Of a stretch of 32,203 nucleotides of DNA, positions 23,545 to 31,730 are shown piece after piece (within the stretch, counting starts at the first letter, position 1; the number at the start of each line of letters is the position of its first letter). This DNA comes from Actinophytocola sp. (GTDB lineage: Bacteria > Actinomycetota > Actinomycetes > Mycobacteriales > Pseudonocardiaceae): positions 1-32,203 of the forward strand of contig NZ_WHTD01000093.1 of NCBI RefSeq assembly GCF_009379765.1, in the 5' to 3' direction. The notes below the pieces were generated by a model. The model worked only from the letters and a program-made list of their open reading frames with translations, ran no database searches and was not told where the DNA came from. A program made the position numbers and the translations under genes.

Positions 23545-24305
23545 GAGGCAGGCGGCACGAACCGGGCGAACAGGGCGACCAGCTGCGCCCACACGCCTGG
23601 CAGCAACAGGACGCCCGCCACCGTGAACACCGGCACCAGCAGCAGCTTCTCCACCCCGCCACCGGTACGGAACCGCAGCCAGCGCGGCGGGCGCAGCTCG
23701 TACCAGGTCTCGCCGGCGATCGGGACCGGCCACAGGAACGGGCAGCCGGACTTGGTTATCGCGTCACCGAGGCAGTGCACCACACAGCCCACCGCGACGG
23801 CGACGCCGACCCAACCGGTGGACGTGGTGAGCGCGTCGTCCAACCCGCCCAGGAACGCGGTGAAGCCGGCCGCGGTCGCGGCGACGACCAGGAGCCAGTC
23901 GCCGAGCACGTCGGCGGCGAGCAGCAGGCCGAACGCGATGATCCCGCCGACCGCCCACGCGCCGCCGAGCTCGGAGATCGAGGTCGCGACCCAGCCGAGC
24001 AGCACCGCGAACGCGACGGTGTGGGTCATGTGCCGGTGCGTGCCGTCGCAGTCCTCGTCGCGCGGGCCCTTGGTCAGCGCGTACAGCCCGCGCGAGCATA
24101 TCCGCAGCAGGCGCGACAACAGCCCGGTGAGCGGCCCGAGGAACCGGGACGCGGTGGCGCCGGGATGGTCGAGGTCGGGCAGGAGTGCGTAGCCGGCCGC
24201 CGCCGTCGCGAACGGGATGACCTCGGGCAATGTGTGCAGCCCGACCATCGGGGCCACGGCGAGGCCGGCGCACCAGCCGGTCAGCGCGTGGCTGTGGCCC
24301 ATCAT
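23541..24305 (-). CDS. DUF457/YdjM-type membrane-bound metal-dependent hydrolase-like protein
   Basis: The 254-residue protein opens MMGHSHALTGWCAGLAVAP. The HSH motif, LLPDLDHPGATASR and GTHRHMTHTVAF are the His/Asp signatures of the DUF457 (YdjM, LexA-regulated in E. coli) family. CVVHCLGDAITKSGCPFLWP adds the conserved HxxGD in the middle. About five to six hydrophobic segments place it in the membrane. Enzyme activity has not, to my knowledge, been settled for the family. The start is the first of two adjacent ATG codons, without a strong ribosome binding site. The TAG stop lies in the terminal CTAG of the MITE-like element. It diverges from the DUF6351 gene. Confidence 0.88.
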   Translation of the reverse strand: MMGHSHALTGWCAGLAVAPMVGLHTLPEVIPFATAAAGYALLPDLDHPGATASRFLGPLTGLLSRLLRICSRGLYALTKGPRDEDCDGTHRHMTHTVAFAVLLGWVATSISELGGAWAVGGIIAFGLLLAADVLGDWLLVVAATAAGFTAFLGGLDDALTTSTGWVGVAVAVGCVVHCLGDAITKSGCPFLWPVPIAGETWYELRPPRWLRFRTGGGVEKLLLVPVFTVAGVLLLPGVWAQLVALFARFVPPAS

Positions 24306-24429
24306 TGGGCGGCCAGCACAAGGCAGGGCAGGGCGTCGGTCACGGTCTCCCCACGAGAGTCGGCAGCCAAGTGATCTTACGGAGCCACAAGGGTTTTCCG
24401 TGGGCGCCACGCGGTGGCAGGATCGGTCC

Positions 24430-26538
24430 GTGTCCACTCCGAGATCCCGCCGCCGGCGCATCGTCGCGCTCGCGGCCACCGTCGCGGCAGCGACGCTGCT
24501 GTCCGGTATGTCGGTCGCCTCGGCGGCCGGCACACTCCACCAGTCCGGCCGGTTGACGATCACGACCGTGTCGAACCCGAAACCCGAGTTCGTCAGCGGC
24601 GGCGACGCGCTCGTGCGGGTCACCGTGCCGGGTCACGACCGCGTGCGGATCACCCGCAACGGCAAGGACGTCACGTCGAGCTTCGTGCGGCAGTCGGACC
24701 GCTCGCTCGTCGGGCTCGTCACGGGGCTTCGCCCGGGCCGCAACACCGTCGAGGCCAAGGCCGGCGGCCGGCACGAGCACCTGCGGATCACCGACCACGA
24801 CCGGCTCGGCCCGGTGTTCTCCGGCCCGCAGCAGCGTCCGTTCTTCTGTGAGACCACCGCGTTCGGCCTGGACCCGGCCGAGCAGCCGAAGTGCGACGCG
24901 CCGACGAAGGTGAGCTACCGGTACCGCACCACGGCCGGCCAGTTCGCGCCGCTCGCCGACCCGACGACGCGGCCCGCCGATCTGGCGACGGCCACCGTCG
25001 CGGGACGAACGGTGCCCTACGTCGTCCGCGTCGAGACCGGCGTGATCGACCGCGCGGTGTACGAGACCGCCGCGCTGACCGACGGCACCGACCCGTCGCC
25101 CACCGAGCCGGAGAGCGGCTGGAACGACCGGCTCGTCTACACCTTCGGCGGCGGCTGCAACGGCGGCTACCACCAGGGCTCGGGCACCGGCGGCGTGCTC
25201 AACGACCTGTTCCTGTCCCAGGGTTACGGCGTCGCGTCCTCGACGCTGAACGTGCTGGACAACAACTGCAGCACCATCATCTCCGCCGAGGCCGCGATGA
25301 TGGTGAAGGAGCACTTCGCCGAGACCTACGGCCCCGTCCGGCACACCATCGGCTGGGGCGGGTCCGGCGGCGCGATCCAACAGTACGACATCGCCGACGC
25401 CTACCCGGGCATCCTCGACGGCATCATCCCGGGCATCTCCTACCCGGACCCGCTCACGACGATGAACCCGGTGACCGACTGCGGGCTGCTGAACGCGTTC
25501 TTCGCCGGCTCCGGCGCGTCGTTCACCGAGGCGCAGCGGGTCGCCGTGGCCGGGTACAACACCTACAGCCCCTGTGTCTCATGGGGACTGACGTTCCTCA
25601 ACCGCAGCACGCCGACCGGCAGCTGCCCCGCGGCGATCCCGGTCGACGCGCGCTGGGACCCGGTGTCCAACCCGGACGGTGTGAAGTGCAGTGCCGCCGA
25701 GCAGTGGGTCAACCAGCTCGGCCGCAACGGGCGTGGCTTCGTGCGGGGCGCGCTGGACAACACCGGTGTCCAGTACGGACTGTCCGCGTTGGAGTCCGGG
25801 ACGATCGACGCGGAGCAGTTCGTGGCGCTGAACGCCGGCGTCGGCGGCTACGACGAGACCGGCACGCGCACCCCGACCCGCACGGTCGCCGACCCGCGGG
25901 CGCTGGCCGCCGCGTACGCCGCCGACCTCGTCAACAGTGCCCGGCTCGGCCTGCGGACCACACCGATCATCGACCAGCGCACATACCTCGACCTGGTCGG
26001 ACCGGTCGGCGACATCCACACCGCCGAGATGTCCTACCTCATGCGGGCGCGGCTCATCGAGGCCAACGGCACCGCCGCCAACCAGGTGATCATCGAGAAC
26101 ATGCCGACACCGGACCAGTCCGTCGCGTCGGCGGTCTACGAGCTGGACGCGATGGACCGCTGGCTCACGGCGATCGGCGCGGACGGCACGCACCGGGACC
26201 GGGCGGCGAAGGTCGTCGCCAACAAGCCCGAGGATCTCGGCGACGGCTGCTACCTGGCCTCCGGCGAGCGGATCCGCGAGCGGCTGACGTACCCGTCGGG
26301 CGGCCGGTGCGGTGCCTTGTACCCGATCGCGGCGAACCCGCGGCTGGTGTCCGGCGCGGACCTGTCGATGCGCGTGCTCAAGTGCCGGCTCCAGCCGGTC
26401 GACTGGCGTGACTACCCGGCGCGCTTCACCGCGGCGCAGAAGTCCCAGCTGCGCCAGACGTTCCCTGGTGGGGTGTGCGACTACTCGCGTCCGGGCGTCG
26501 GCCAGCGGCCGCCGCGCAACACGTGGGTCGTGTACTAG
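24430..26538 (+). CDS. secreted DUF6351-type protein with alpha/beta-hydrolase features
   Basis: A GTG at 24430 starts a 702-residue protein with a signal peptide, STPRSRRRRIVALAATVAAA through SVASA, cleaved near residue 32. Residues about 35-125 form a beta-rich N-terminal module. The rest resembles DUF6351, a secreted family I associate with soil actinobacteria. The stretch TIGWGGSGGAIQQY puts a possible nucleophile at Ser312, followed by DAYPGILDGIIPGISYPD; later TTPIIDQRTYLDL and GDIHTAEMSYL could supply Asp and His. Several cysteines (for example CNGGYHQGSG, NNCSTI, TDCGLL) suggest disulfides after export. The substrate is unknown. The TAG stop is part of the CTAG that opens the next element. 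Confidence 0.82.
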   Translation: MSTPRSRRRRIVALAATVAAATLLSGMSVASAAGTLHQSGRLTITTVSNPKPEFVSGGDALVRVTVPGHDRVRITRNGKDVTSSFVRQSDRSLVGLVTGLRPGRNTVEAKAGGRHEHLRITDHDRLGPVFSGPQQRPFFCETTAFGLDPAEQPKCDAPTKVSYRYRTTAGQFAPLADPTTRPADLATATVAGRTVPYVVRVETGVIDRAVYETAALTDGTDPSPTEPESGWNDRLVYTFGGGCNGGYHQGSGTGGVLNDLFLSQGYGVASSTLNVLDNNCSTIISAEAAMMVKEHFAETYGPVRHTIGWGGSGGAIQQYDIADAYPGILDGIIPGISYPDPLTTMNPVTDCGLLNAFFAGSGASFTEAQRVAVAGYNTYSPCVSWGLTFLNRSTPTGSCPAAIPVDARWDPVSNPDGVKCSAAEQWVNQLGRNGRGFVRGALDNTGVQYGLSALESGTIDAEQFVALNAGVGGYDETGTRTPTRTVADPRALAAAYAADLVNSARLGLRTTPIIDQRTYLDLVGPVGDIHTAEMSYLMRARLIEANGTAANQVIIENMPTPDQSVASAVYELDAMDRWLTAIGADGTHRDRAAKVVANKPEDLGDGCYLASGERIRERLTYPSGGRCGALYPIAANPRLVSGADLSMRVLKCRLQPVDWRDYPARFTAAQKSQLRQTFPGGVCDYSRPGVGQRPPRNTWVVY

Positions 26539-26699
26539 TGTCCGCCGCCGGGAGTCTGTTGCGTGAGTCGGTGAGTCCAGGTTTCTGTTGGCAAGGCGCC
26601 GGTTCGTCCTCGTACCGGGTTGTACTCGGGCGGATCGGCAACGCCGCCGGCAGGAAGCCGGGCCGGCGAATCGAGTGACGAACTTCCGGCGGGGGCTAG
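26535..26699. mobile_element. 165-bp CTAG-bounded element between convergent stop codons
   Basis: The left end reads CTAGTGTCCGCCGCCGGGAG and the complement of the right end CTAGCCCCCGCCGGAAGTTC: an imperfect terminal inverted repeat sharing CTAG, CCGCCG and GRAGT. The left CTAG contains the stop of the DUF6351 gene and the right CTAG the stop of the TetR gene. Removing one CTAG and the inside would restore a single CTAG holding both stops in overlap. Short stretches (GGCAAGGCG, TGTACTYGGG) resemble the 23401-23544 element. No frame for a transposase is visible. Confidence 0.55.
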
Positions 26700-27352
26700 G
26701 TCCTCGAGACCTTCGGGATCCAGGGCTCCTCGCGTTCCTCGTCGGTCGGCCCACCCCACGGCAGCGGTGACGTCGCCGGTGGGGTGCGCAGGCCGTCGAG
26801 GTACAGGGTCAGGTAGCGCTGGCGTAGCGCGTGGGTGCGCCGGCCGTTCTCGACGTGGACGGCCGCGAGCTGCTCGAAGATCGGGCCGAGGTCCTCGTCG
26901 GTGACGTCCGGCCGCAGGACGCCCGCGGCGTGGGCACGCTCGACCAGCGCCGCGTTCAGCGTGTTCGCCCGCTCGGACGCCGCGAAGAGCTCGGGGGAGG
27001 GGGTGAACGTCCCGGCGAGCGCGACGGTGATCGAGTGGGTGTCGGCCTCGACGACGCGGCGCATGACGTTCTCGAAGGCCGCCCAGGGGTCGCCGGCCCC
27101 GTCCTGCAGCGCGTCGACCCCCTCCTGGACGAGCGCGGTGTAGATCTCGAGGCCGTCGGCGCACACCTTGCGCAGCAGGTCCTCCTTGGACGGGTAGCGG
27201 CGGTAGAGCGCGCTGATGCCGACCTCGGCCGCCTCGGCGACGGCCGCGATCGGCGCGGACGGGTCGGCGACGAATACCTTGCGGGCCGCCTCGGCGATGA
27301 TCTTGTCGTTGCGCGCCGCCTGGGCCTTGCGGCCGCTCATGGGTGCCGGCAC
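26696..27352 (-). CDS. TetR/AcrR family regulator, likely repressor of the adjacent MFS pump
   Basis: The 218-residue protein has a TetR N-terminus: ARNDKIIAEAARKVFV then APIAAVAEAAEVGISALYRRYPSKEDLLRKV, the helix-turn-helix with the usual YRR-YPSK end. The C-terminal 150 residues are the variable ligand domain. I chose the GTG at 27352 because GGGAGG lies 5 bases upstream; the ATG at 27340 is too far from it. It follows the MFS gene on the same strand after 97 bases. A near-palindrome at 27374-27391 in front of it resembles sites at the MFS promoter, which suggests autoregulation. Its stop lies in the CTAG of the neighbouring element. Confidence 0.92.
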   Translation of the reverse strand: MPAPMSGRKAQAARNDKIIAEAARKVFVADPSAPIAAVAEAAEVGISALYRRYPSKEDLLRKVCADGLEIYTALVQEGVDALQDGAGDPWAAFENVMRRVVEADTHSITVALAGTFTPSPELFAASERANTLNAALVERAHAAGVLRPDVTDEDLGPIFEQLAAVHVENGRRTHALRQRYLTLYLDGLRTPPATSPLPWGGPTDEEREEPWIPKVSRT

Positions 27353-27373
27353 CGCTGCCTCCCTCGCGTCGTG

Positions 27374-27391
27374 GAACAGAGCGCTTTGTTC
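27374..27391. promoter_or_regulatory. TetR operator candidate before the tetR gene
   Basis: GAACAGAGCGCTTTGTTC is palindromic except for one pair. With the neighbouring base it gives GGAAC...GTTC half-sites like those at the MFS promoter. It lies about 22 bases before the tetR GTG, next to an AT-rich TCATAT on the minus strand, where a repressor would block transcription. Confidence 0.6.
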
Positions 27392-27449
27392 TGATATGAG
27401 TGTAGGGCGTGCGGCCACATCTCTCGGCCGCACGCCCCGGTGGTATCAC

Positions 27450-28899
27450 TCAGTGCGCTTGCTTGGCCTTCTTCGGCAGCAGGAACCCGAGCGCGAACGT
27501 GACGACGGTCAGGCCGATCGCGATCACCGTGACCACCTTCGCCGCGTGGACGAACTCCGCGATGCCGGCGTGCAGCGGTGAGCCGACGGTGCTGAAGAAG
27601 ACCGTGCCGAGCACCGCGATGCCGAGCGAGGCGCCGAGCTGCTCGACCGAGGTGAGCACGCCGGACGCCGAGCCGATCTCCTCGTCGGACAGGTCGCCGA
27701 CGATGATGTCGAACAGCGGGACGAAGATCATGCCCATGCCCAGGCCGTACACGGTGAGCGGGGTGACCAGCGCGCCGGCGCTCGGCACGTCGCCCATCAC
27801 GGCCAGCAGCACCACCAGGCCGACCGCCATCAGCGACAGTCCGATGTGGAGGACGTGCCGGCCGAGCTTGGCCAGCACCGTGGCGCCGAGTGCGGAGCCG
27901 ATGAACGCGCCGACCGCCCACGGGGCCATCGTGAGGCTGGCGTGCAGAGGCTGGTAGCCGAGGCCGAGCTGCAGGAAGAGACCCACGGCCAGGGAGAACC
28001 CGGTGATGACACCGAAGAACGCGATCAGGAAGGCGACGCCGGAGGTGTAGGACCGCTTGGCGAACACGCCGAGCCGGACGAGCACCGACCGGTTGTTCCT
28101 GGCCCGCTTGGCCTGGTAGCCGGCGAAGATCCCGATCGCCGGCACCGACGCGGCGAGCATGGCCAGCGTCCACGCGGGCCATCCGAGCTCGTGGCCCTGG
28201 GTGAGCGGGTAGACGAGCAGGAACATCCCGGCGGCGGCGAGGATCGCGCCCTTGACGTCGAGCCGCTGCCCGCGGGCGGCCGGTTCGCCGCTCGGCAGCA
28301 CCCGAGCGCCGACGTAGAGCGCGAACGCCCCGAGCGGCACGTTGATGAGGAAGATCATCCGCCACCCCTGGCCGAACAGGTCGGCGTCGACCAGCACCCC
28401 GGCGACCACGGGCCCGAGCACGGTGGCGAGCCCGATGACCGGCCCGAGCATGGCGAAGGCCTTGCTGACGTCGGGTCCGAAGAGCTCCCTGATCAGCCCG
28501 AACGACTGCGGCACCAGCACCGCGCCGAAGAGCCCTTGGAGTACGCGCGAGGTGAGCAGCATCTCGGGGGAGACGCTGACCGCGCAGAGCGCCGAGGCGG
28601 CGAGAAAGCCGACCACGCCGACGATCATCATCCGCTTGCGGCCGTATATGTCGCCCAGCCGGCCACCGACGAGCAGCCCGACCGCCATCGCGAGCGTGTA
28701 CCCGGCGGCGATCCACTTGCAGCGTCGAGGTCGTGCCCCCGAGATCCGCGCGGATGGCGGGTGCGGCGATCGTGCCGACGGTGGAGTCGAGGAGGTTGAG
28801 CATGTCGGCGGAGAGGATCGCGAAGAGGCCCAGCCAGCGGCGGGGGTGCAGGCCGGTCTCGGGGGTGTGGAGGGCTGGTGCCTCGAGGGTGGTGGTCAC
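27450..28899 (-). pseudogene. DHA2-type MFS drug exporter, one frameshift
   Basis: A GTG at 28899 with AGGGGAG upstream starts the frame (VTTTLEAPALHTPETGLHP), with the DHA2 motif LLDSTVGTIAAPAI in the first helix. Near 28716-28718 one extra base (CTG CAA GTG GAT where CTG CAR TGG ATC is expected) breaks the frame. The protein continues in the next frame as WIAAGYTLAMAVGLLVGGRLGDIYGRKR (given here in family terms) to the end at KKAKQAH. Motif A GGRLGDIYGRKR and the antiporter motif GPVIGLATVLGPVVAG are intact, and the joined length of about 480 residues with some fourteen hydrophobic segments is normal. Sequencing error or a recent lesion are the two explanations. It is probably controlled by the TetR protein encoded downstream. 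Confidence 0.88.
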
Positions 28900-28920
28900 T
28901 GGGACTCCCCTTATTGGAAC

Positions 28921-28935
28921 GGAATGACTTGTTCC
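28921..28935. promoter_or_regulatory. TetR operator candidate A at the MFS transcription start
   Basis: GGAATGACTTGTTCC is a near-palindrome preceded by AAC. It lies around the expected transcription start (about 28932) of the MFS gene. With the site at 28952-28966 it forms a direct repeat of ACGGAATG followed by a TTCC half. The two are linked by GTTCCGCTAATTTAGCAGAAC-type symmetry at 28931-28951. Confidence 0.6.
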
Positions 28936-28938
28936 GCT

Positions 28939-28968
28939 AATTTAGCAGAACGGAATGCTTCATTCCAA
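28939..28968 (-). promoter_or_regulatory. predicted MFS promoter with operator B inside
   Basis: On the minus strand TTGGAA (28963-28968) and TAAATT (28939-28944) are separated by 18 bases. The near-palindrome GGAATGCTTCATTCC (28952-28966) fills the spacer and overlaps the -35. Binding of a TetR dimer there would exclude RNA polymerase. The AT content is far above that of the surroundings. Confidence 0.6.
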
Positions 28969-29004
28969 CACTCGAGCCCAAGATCTTTTGCTCGCCCCAC
29001 CGCC

Positions 29005-29146
29005 GCGAGTCCAACGCCCAGGACCCGCGAGTCCAACGTTCCGGACCCGCGAGTCCGACGCCCAGAACCCGCGAGTCCCAACGCATAACCCGCGAGTCAC
29101 CGACGGGGGGGAACTCGCGGGTCGTGAAGGTTGGACTCGCGGGTGT
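29005..29146. repeat. 22-bp repeat array with orientation switch
   Basis: Direct units with the core GCGAGTCCAACG begin at 29005, 29027, 29049, 29071 and 29092, spaced 22, 22, 22 and 21 bases. After a G-run at about 29105-29111 the complement (GACTCGCGGGT) appears at 29113 and 29135, again 22 bases apart. The unit is the one found at 18169-18237. The array ends next to the stop of the SARP remnant and could fold into a large cruciform or hairpin. Confidence 0.9.
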
Positions 29147-29148
29147 GG

Positions 29149-29738
29149 TCAGGTGGGTGGGCGGCGTAGGGCGGCTTCGGTCAGGCCCAGCTCTGCCAGC
29201 AGGGCCCGGCGCTCCTCTCGGCAACCGGTCGCCGCGGACGGGTTGCCCAGCCTCGGGTGGATCGTGGCCAGGCGGGCCAGGGTTCGGGCCAGGTCCTGGC
29301 GGGCGTCGAGCCGGCGCCAGATCTCCAGGGCCCGCTCGGCCCATTCGCGGGCATCCTCCGCGTCGCCGCGTGCCAGGGCCAGGTCGGCCAGGGACTGGAG
29401 CACCTCGGCCGTGCCCTCCTGGTCACCCACCTCCTCCTGGACCTGCAGGGCTCGGGTCAGGCGGGTGAGCGCGGGAGCGAACCGGCCGCGGCGGATGTCC
29501 ACGTCATCGCGCCGGCGCCGAGGCGCTTGCGCAGGTCGCGGATGATGTTGTGCAGCCGAGCCTTGGCATGCTGCGGCGGGTCGTGCCAGAGGCCGTCGAT
29601 GAGCCGGTCGGTCGAGGTGAACCGGCCGGTGAGCAGCATCATGGCGAGCGTGCGGCGGGTGCGGCCGCTCGGCACCGGCAACGGGGTGCCGTCCCGCCAG
29701 ACCTCGATCGCACCCAGTACGCCGAACCGCAACGTCAT
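29149..29738 (-). pseudogene. collapsed SARP/AfsR-type regulator: winged helix joined to TPR tail
   Basis: From ATG 29738 the protein begins MTLRFGVLGAIEVWRDGTPL and runs through DRLIDGLWHDPP to LHNIIRDLRKRLGAG. This is the OmpR-type winged helix at the start of SARP/AfsR regulators. Near 29505 the conserved sequence jumps to another frame: DDVDIRRGRFAPALTRLTRA then tetratricopeptide-like helices (EVLQSLADLALARGDAEDAREWAERALEIW, DLARTLARLATIHPRLGN) to the stop at 29149. The bacterial transcription activation domain and any NB-ARC domain (several hundred residues) are absent. This looks like an internal deletion with a frame change. The wing of the first domain is also lost. I expect no function, though the winged-helix part alone could in theory be made. 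Confidence 0.75.
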
Positions 29739-29855
29739 CCGCGGGTCCGCCGCACCCAACCATCGTAGCGGCGTTGCTCTGTTCGGCTGTGCGTCCTTGT
29801 TCTCCCGACCTTCGGCGGATGGCGGGTTCCGGGGCGGGCGCAGCAGGGTGGTCGT

Positions 29856-30641
29856 ATGCGTTCGGCATTGGTGGTTCTGACCGGTGTCCTGCTGATCATG
29901 GGTCTGGCGGTCGCGCCGGCCCAGGCGGACGACGGTGACGGTGACGGGCTCGACGACGGCCTCGAGGACGCGGTCGCGGCGAACTTCTTCCCCTGGGTGT
30001 GGTTCGACAGCGGGGAGAACGGCGGCTGCACCGACCCGGCGACGGACACAAACCCGGGCACGGCGGTGGCGCGCGTTCGCCCGCACCCGGCCGACGCGAG
30101 CAAGATCGCGGTGTCCTACGCGATCCTCTACCGCCGCGACTGCGGCGACTGGTGGGACGGCGGCCACAACGGCGACGTGGAGCCGTTCACGCTGACATTG
30201 GCGCCGAACCCCGCCTGCCAGTACGGCTACGGCGCGTTCGCGCTGAAGACCATCGCGCACGTGGGCACCGCGTTCGAGCACGTGGACCAGTCGATGCTCG
30301 GCAACGCCTGCGACTGGGGCCGGTTGGCGGGCGGCTCACCGCAGGTGGCGCGGATCTACTCGGCCGAGAACAAGCACGGCAACTATGCGTCGCTGGGCTC
30401 CTGTGAGGACGGTGCGCTCGGCAACGACCACTGCTCGGAGTCGTTCACCCGCGAGTACACCGTCGTGAACGCCGGCGAGGACGGCGCCCGCCGGGTGGAC
30501 GAGCTGTCGGGCTTCCAGTTCCCGGGCGAGTACGCGTGGACGGCCCAACCGTTCTCGGGCAGCCTCGGCTCGGGCGGCGGCGACGCGGGCATGGTGCGCG
30601 ACAAGCTGGTGAACGACGGCCTGCTGCCCCCGGCGTCCTGA
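29856..30641 (+). CDS. secreted Vps62-like hypothetical protein
   Basis: The 261-residue protein has a signal peptide ending PAQA at residue 24. The mature N-terminus DDGDGDGLDDGLEDAV looks like a calcium-binding DxDxDG loop followed by a helix, then FFPWVWFDSGE. Conserved-looking stretches KIAVSYAILYRRDCGDWWDG, HVGTAFEHVD and ENKHGNYASLGSCEDG recall the Vps62-like proteins of bacteria and fungi. Six cysteines suggest disulfides. No enzymatic function is established. It is flanked by the SARP remnant (divergent) and the LigD-type gene (convergent, 11 bases between stops). Confidence 0.75.
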   Translation: MRSALVVLTGVLLIMGLAVAPAQADDGDGDGLDDGLEDAVAANFFPWVWFDSGENGGCTDPATDTNPGTAVARVRPHPADASKIAVSYAILYRRDCGDWWDGGHNGDVEPFTLTLAPNPACQYGYGAFALKTIAHVGTAFEHVDQSMLGNACDWGRLAGGSPQVARIYSAENKHGNYASLGSCEDGALGNDHCSESFTREYTVVNAGEDGARRVDELSGFQFPGEYAWTAQPFSGSLGSGGGDAGMVRDKLVNDGLLPPAS

Positions 30642-30652
30642 CTTCGCCCGGG

Positions 30653-31708
30653 CTACTCCTCCGGGCGGGCGCGGGAGGGCTGAACCCGTTTGGGCTCGCC
30701 GGCCATCTTCGGGTACTCGGGGGGATACGGCAGGTCGCCCAGGCCGTCGGCCTTGTCCCTGGCGACCATCTCCAGCAGTGGCTCCAGCGAGTAGGCCTCC
30801 GACGCCACACCCGCGTGCAGGTCGCCCACCTCGGCGAAGCGCTTCGGCATCGACTCGATGTCGAAGTCGTCCGGGGTCACGTCGTCCAGCTCGGACCAGC
30901 CGAGGGGAGCCGACACCAGGGCCCGCGGGGTCGGACGGACCGAGTAGGCGGACGCGATCGTGCGGTCGCGGGCGGCCTGGTTGAAGTCGATGAAGATGCG
31001 CTCGCCGCGCTCTTCCTTCCACCAGTTGACGGTCACCTGGTCCGGCATCCGCCGCTCCAGCTCGCGGGCCAGGGCGATCAGCGCGCGGCGGGCCTCGACG
31101 AACGTCCAGCGGGGCTCGATCGGGACGTAGACGTGCAGGCCGCGCCCGCCGGAGGTCTTCGGGAAGCCGGTCATGCCCAGCTCCTCCAGCAGCGCACGCA
31201 GCTCGTGGGCCACGACGACCGCGTCGCGGAAGGTCGTGCCGGGTTGCGGGTCCAGGTCGACGCGCAGCTGGTCGGGGTGGTCGACCTCGGGGCGGCGGAC
31301 CGGCCACGGGTGGAACGTGAGCGTGCCGAGGTTCGCCGCCCAGGCGACCACGGCCAGCTCGGTGGGGCACACCTCGTCGGCCGGCCGGCCACTCGGAAAG
31401 GTGACCCGCGCCGTCTCCACGTAGTCGGGCGCGCCCTTGGGGACGCGCTTCTGGTAGAACGCGTCGCCCCGGTTGTCGGCGCGGGTGGAGAGCTTGGCGC
31501 CCTCGAACACGCCGCCGGGCCAGCGCTCGAGTGTGGTCGGCCGGTGGCGCAGGGCGCCCAGGATCCCGTCGCCCACCGACAGGAAGTACCGGACCACGTC
31601 GGCCTTGGTGATCCCCCGCTCCGCGAAGTACGGCTTGCTCGGGTTGGACACACGGACCGTTCGAGGCCCGGTCGGCCCGTCCACGGTCAACTCCATCGCC
31701 TCGGCCAC
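30653..31708 (-). CDS. ligD: LigD-type non-homologous end-joining polymerase/primase domain protein
   Basis: The 351-residue protein is a stand-alone archaeo-eukaryotic primase-like polymerase (PolDom). In NHEJ it fills gaps with preference for ribonucleotides and recognises the 5' phosphate. It has SNPSKPYFAERGITKADVV at the start, the metal-binding LRVDLDPQPG with Asp151 and Asp153, KTSGGRGLHVYVP at 184-196, and the third acidic residue Asp241 in RIFIDFNQ. No ligase or nuclease domain is fused, as is usual for split LigD systems in actinobacteria. Ku and the ligase are not in this window. The GTG at 31708 is used here; an ATG four codons later (31696) has a better ribosome binding site. Confidence 0.94.
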   Translation of the reverse strand: MAEAMELTVDGPTGPRTVRVSNPSKPYFAERGITKADVVRYFLSVGDGILGALRHRPTTLERWPGGVFEGAKLSTRADNRGDAFYQKRVPKGAPDYVETARVTFPSGRPADEVCPTELAVVAWAANLGTLTFHPWPVRRPEVDHPDQLRVDLDPQPGTTFRDAVVVAHELRALLEELGMTGFPKTSGGRGLHVYVPIEPRWTFVEARRALIALARELERRMPDQVTVNWWKEERGERIFIDFNQAARDRTIASAYSVRPTPRALVSAPLGWSELDDVTPDDFDIESMPKRFAEVGDLHAGVASEAYSLEPLLEMVARDKADGLGDLPYPPEYPKMAGEPKRVQPSRARPEE

Positions 31709-31730
31709 CGCGCCAGGTTACCGTGGGGGC

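Noticed and set aside
29005..29146. CRISPR array
   Set aside because: The 22-base units are contiguous with no unique spacers, and no cas gene is nearby.
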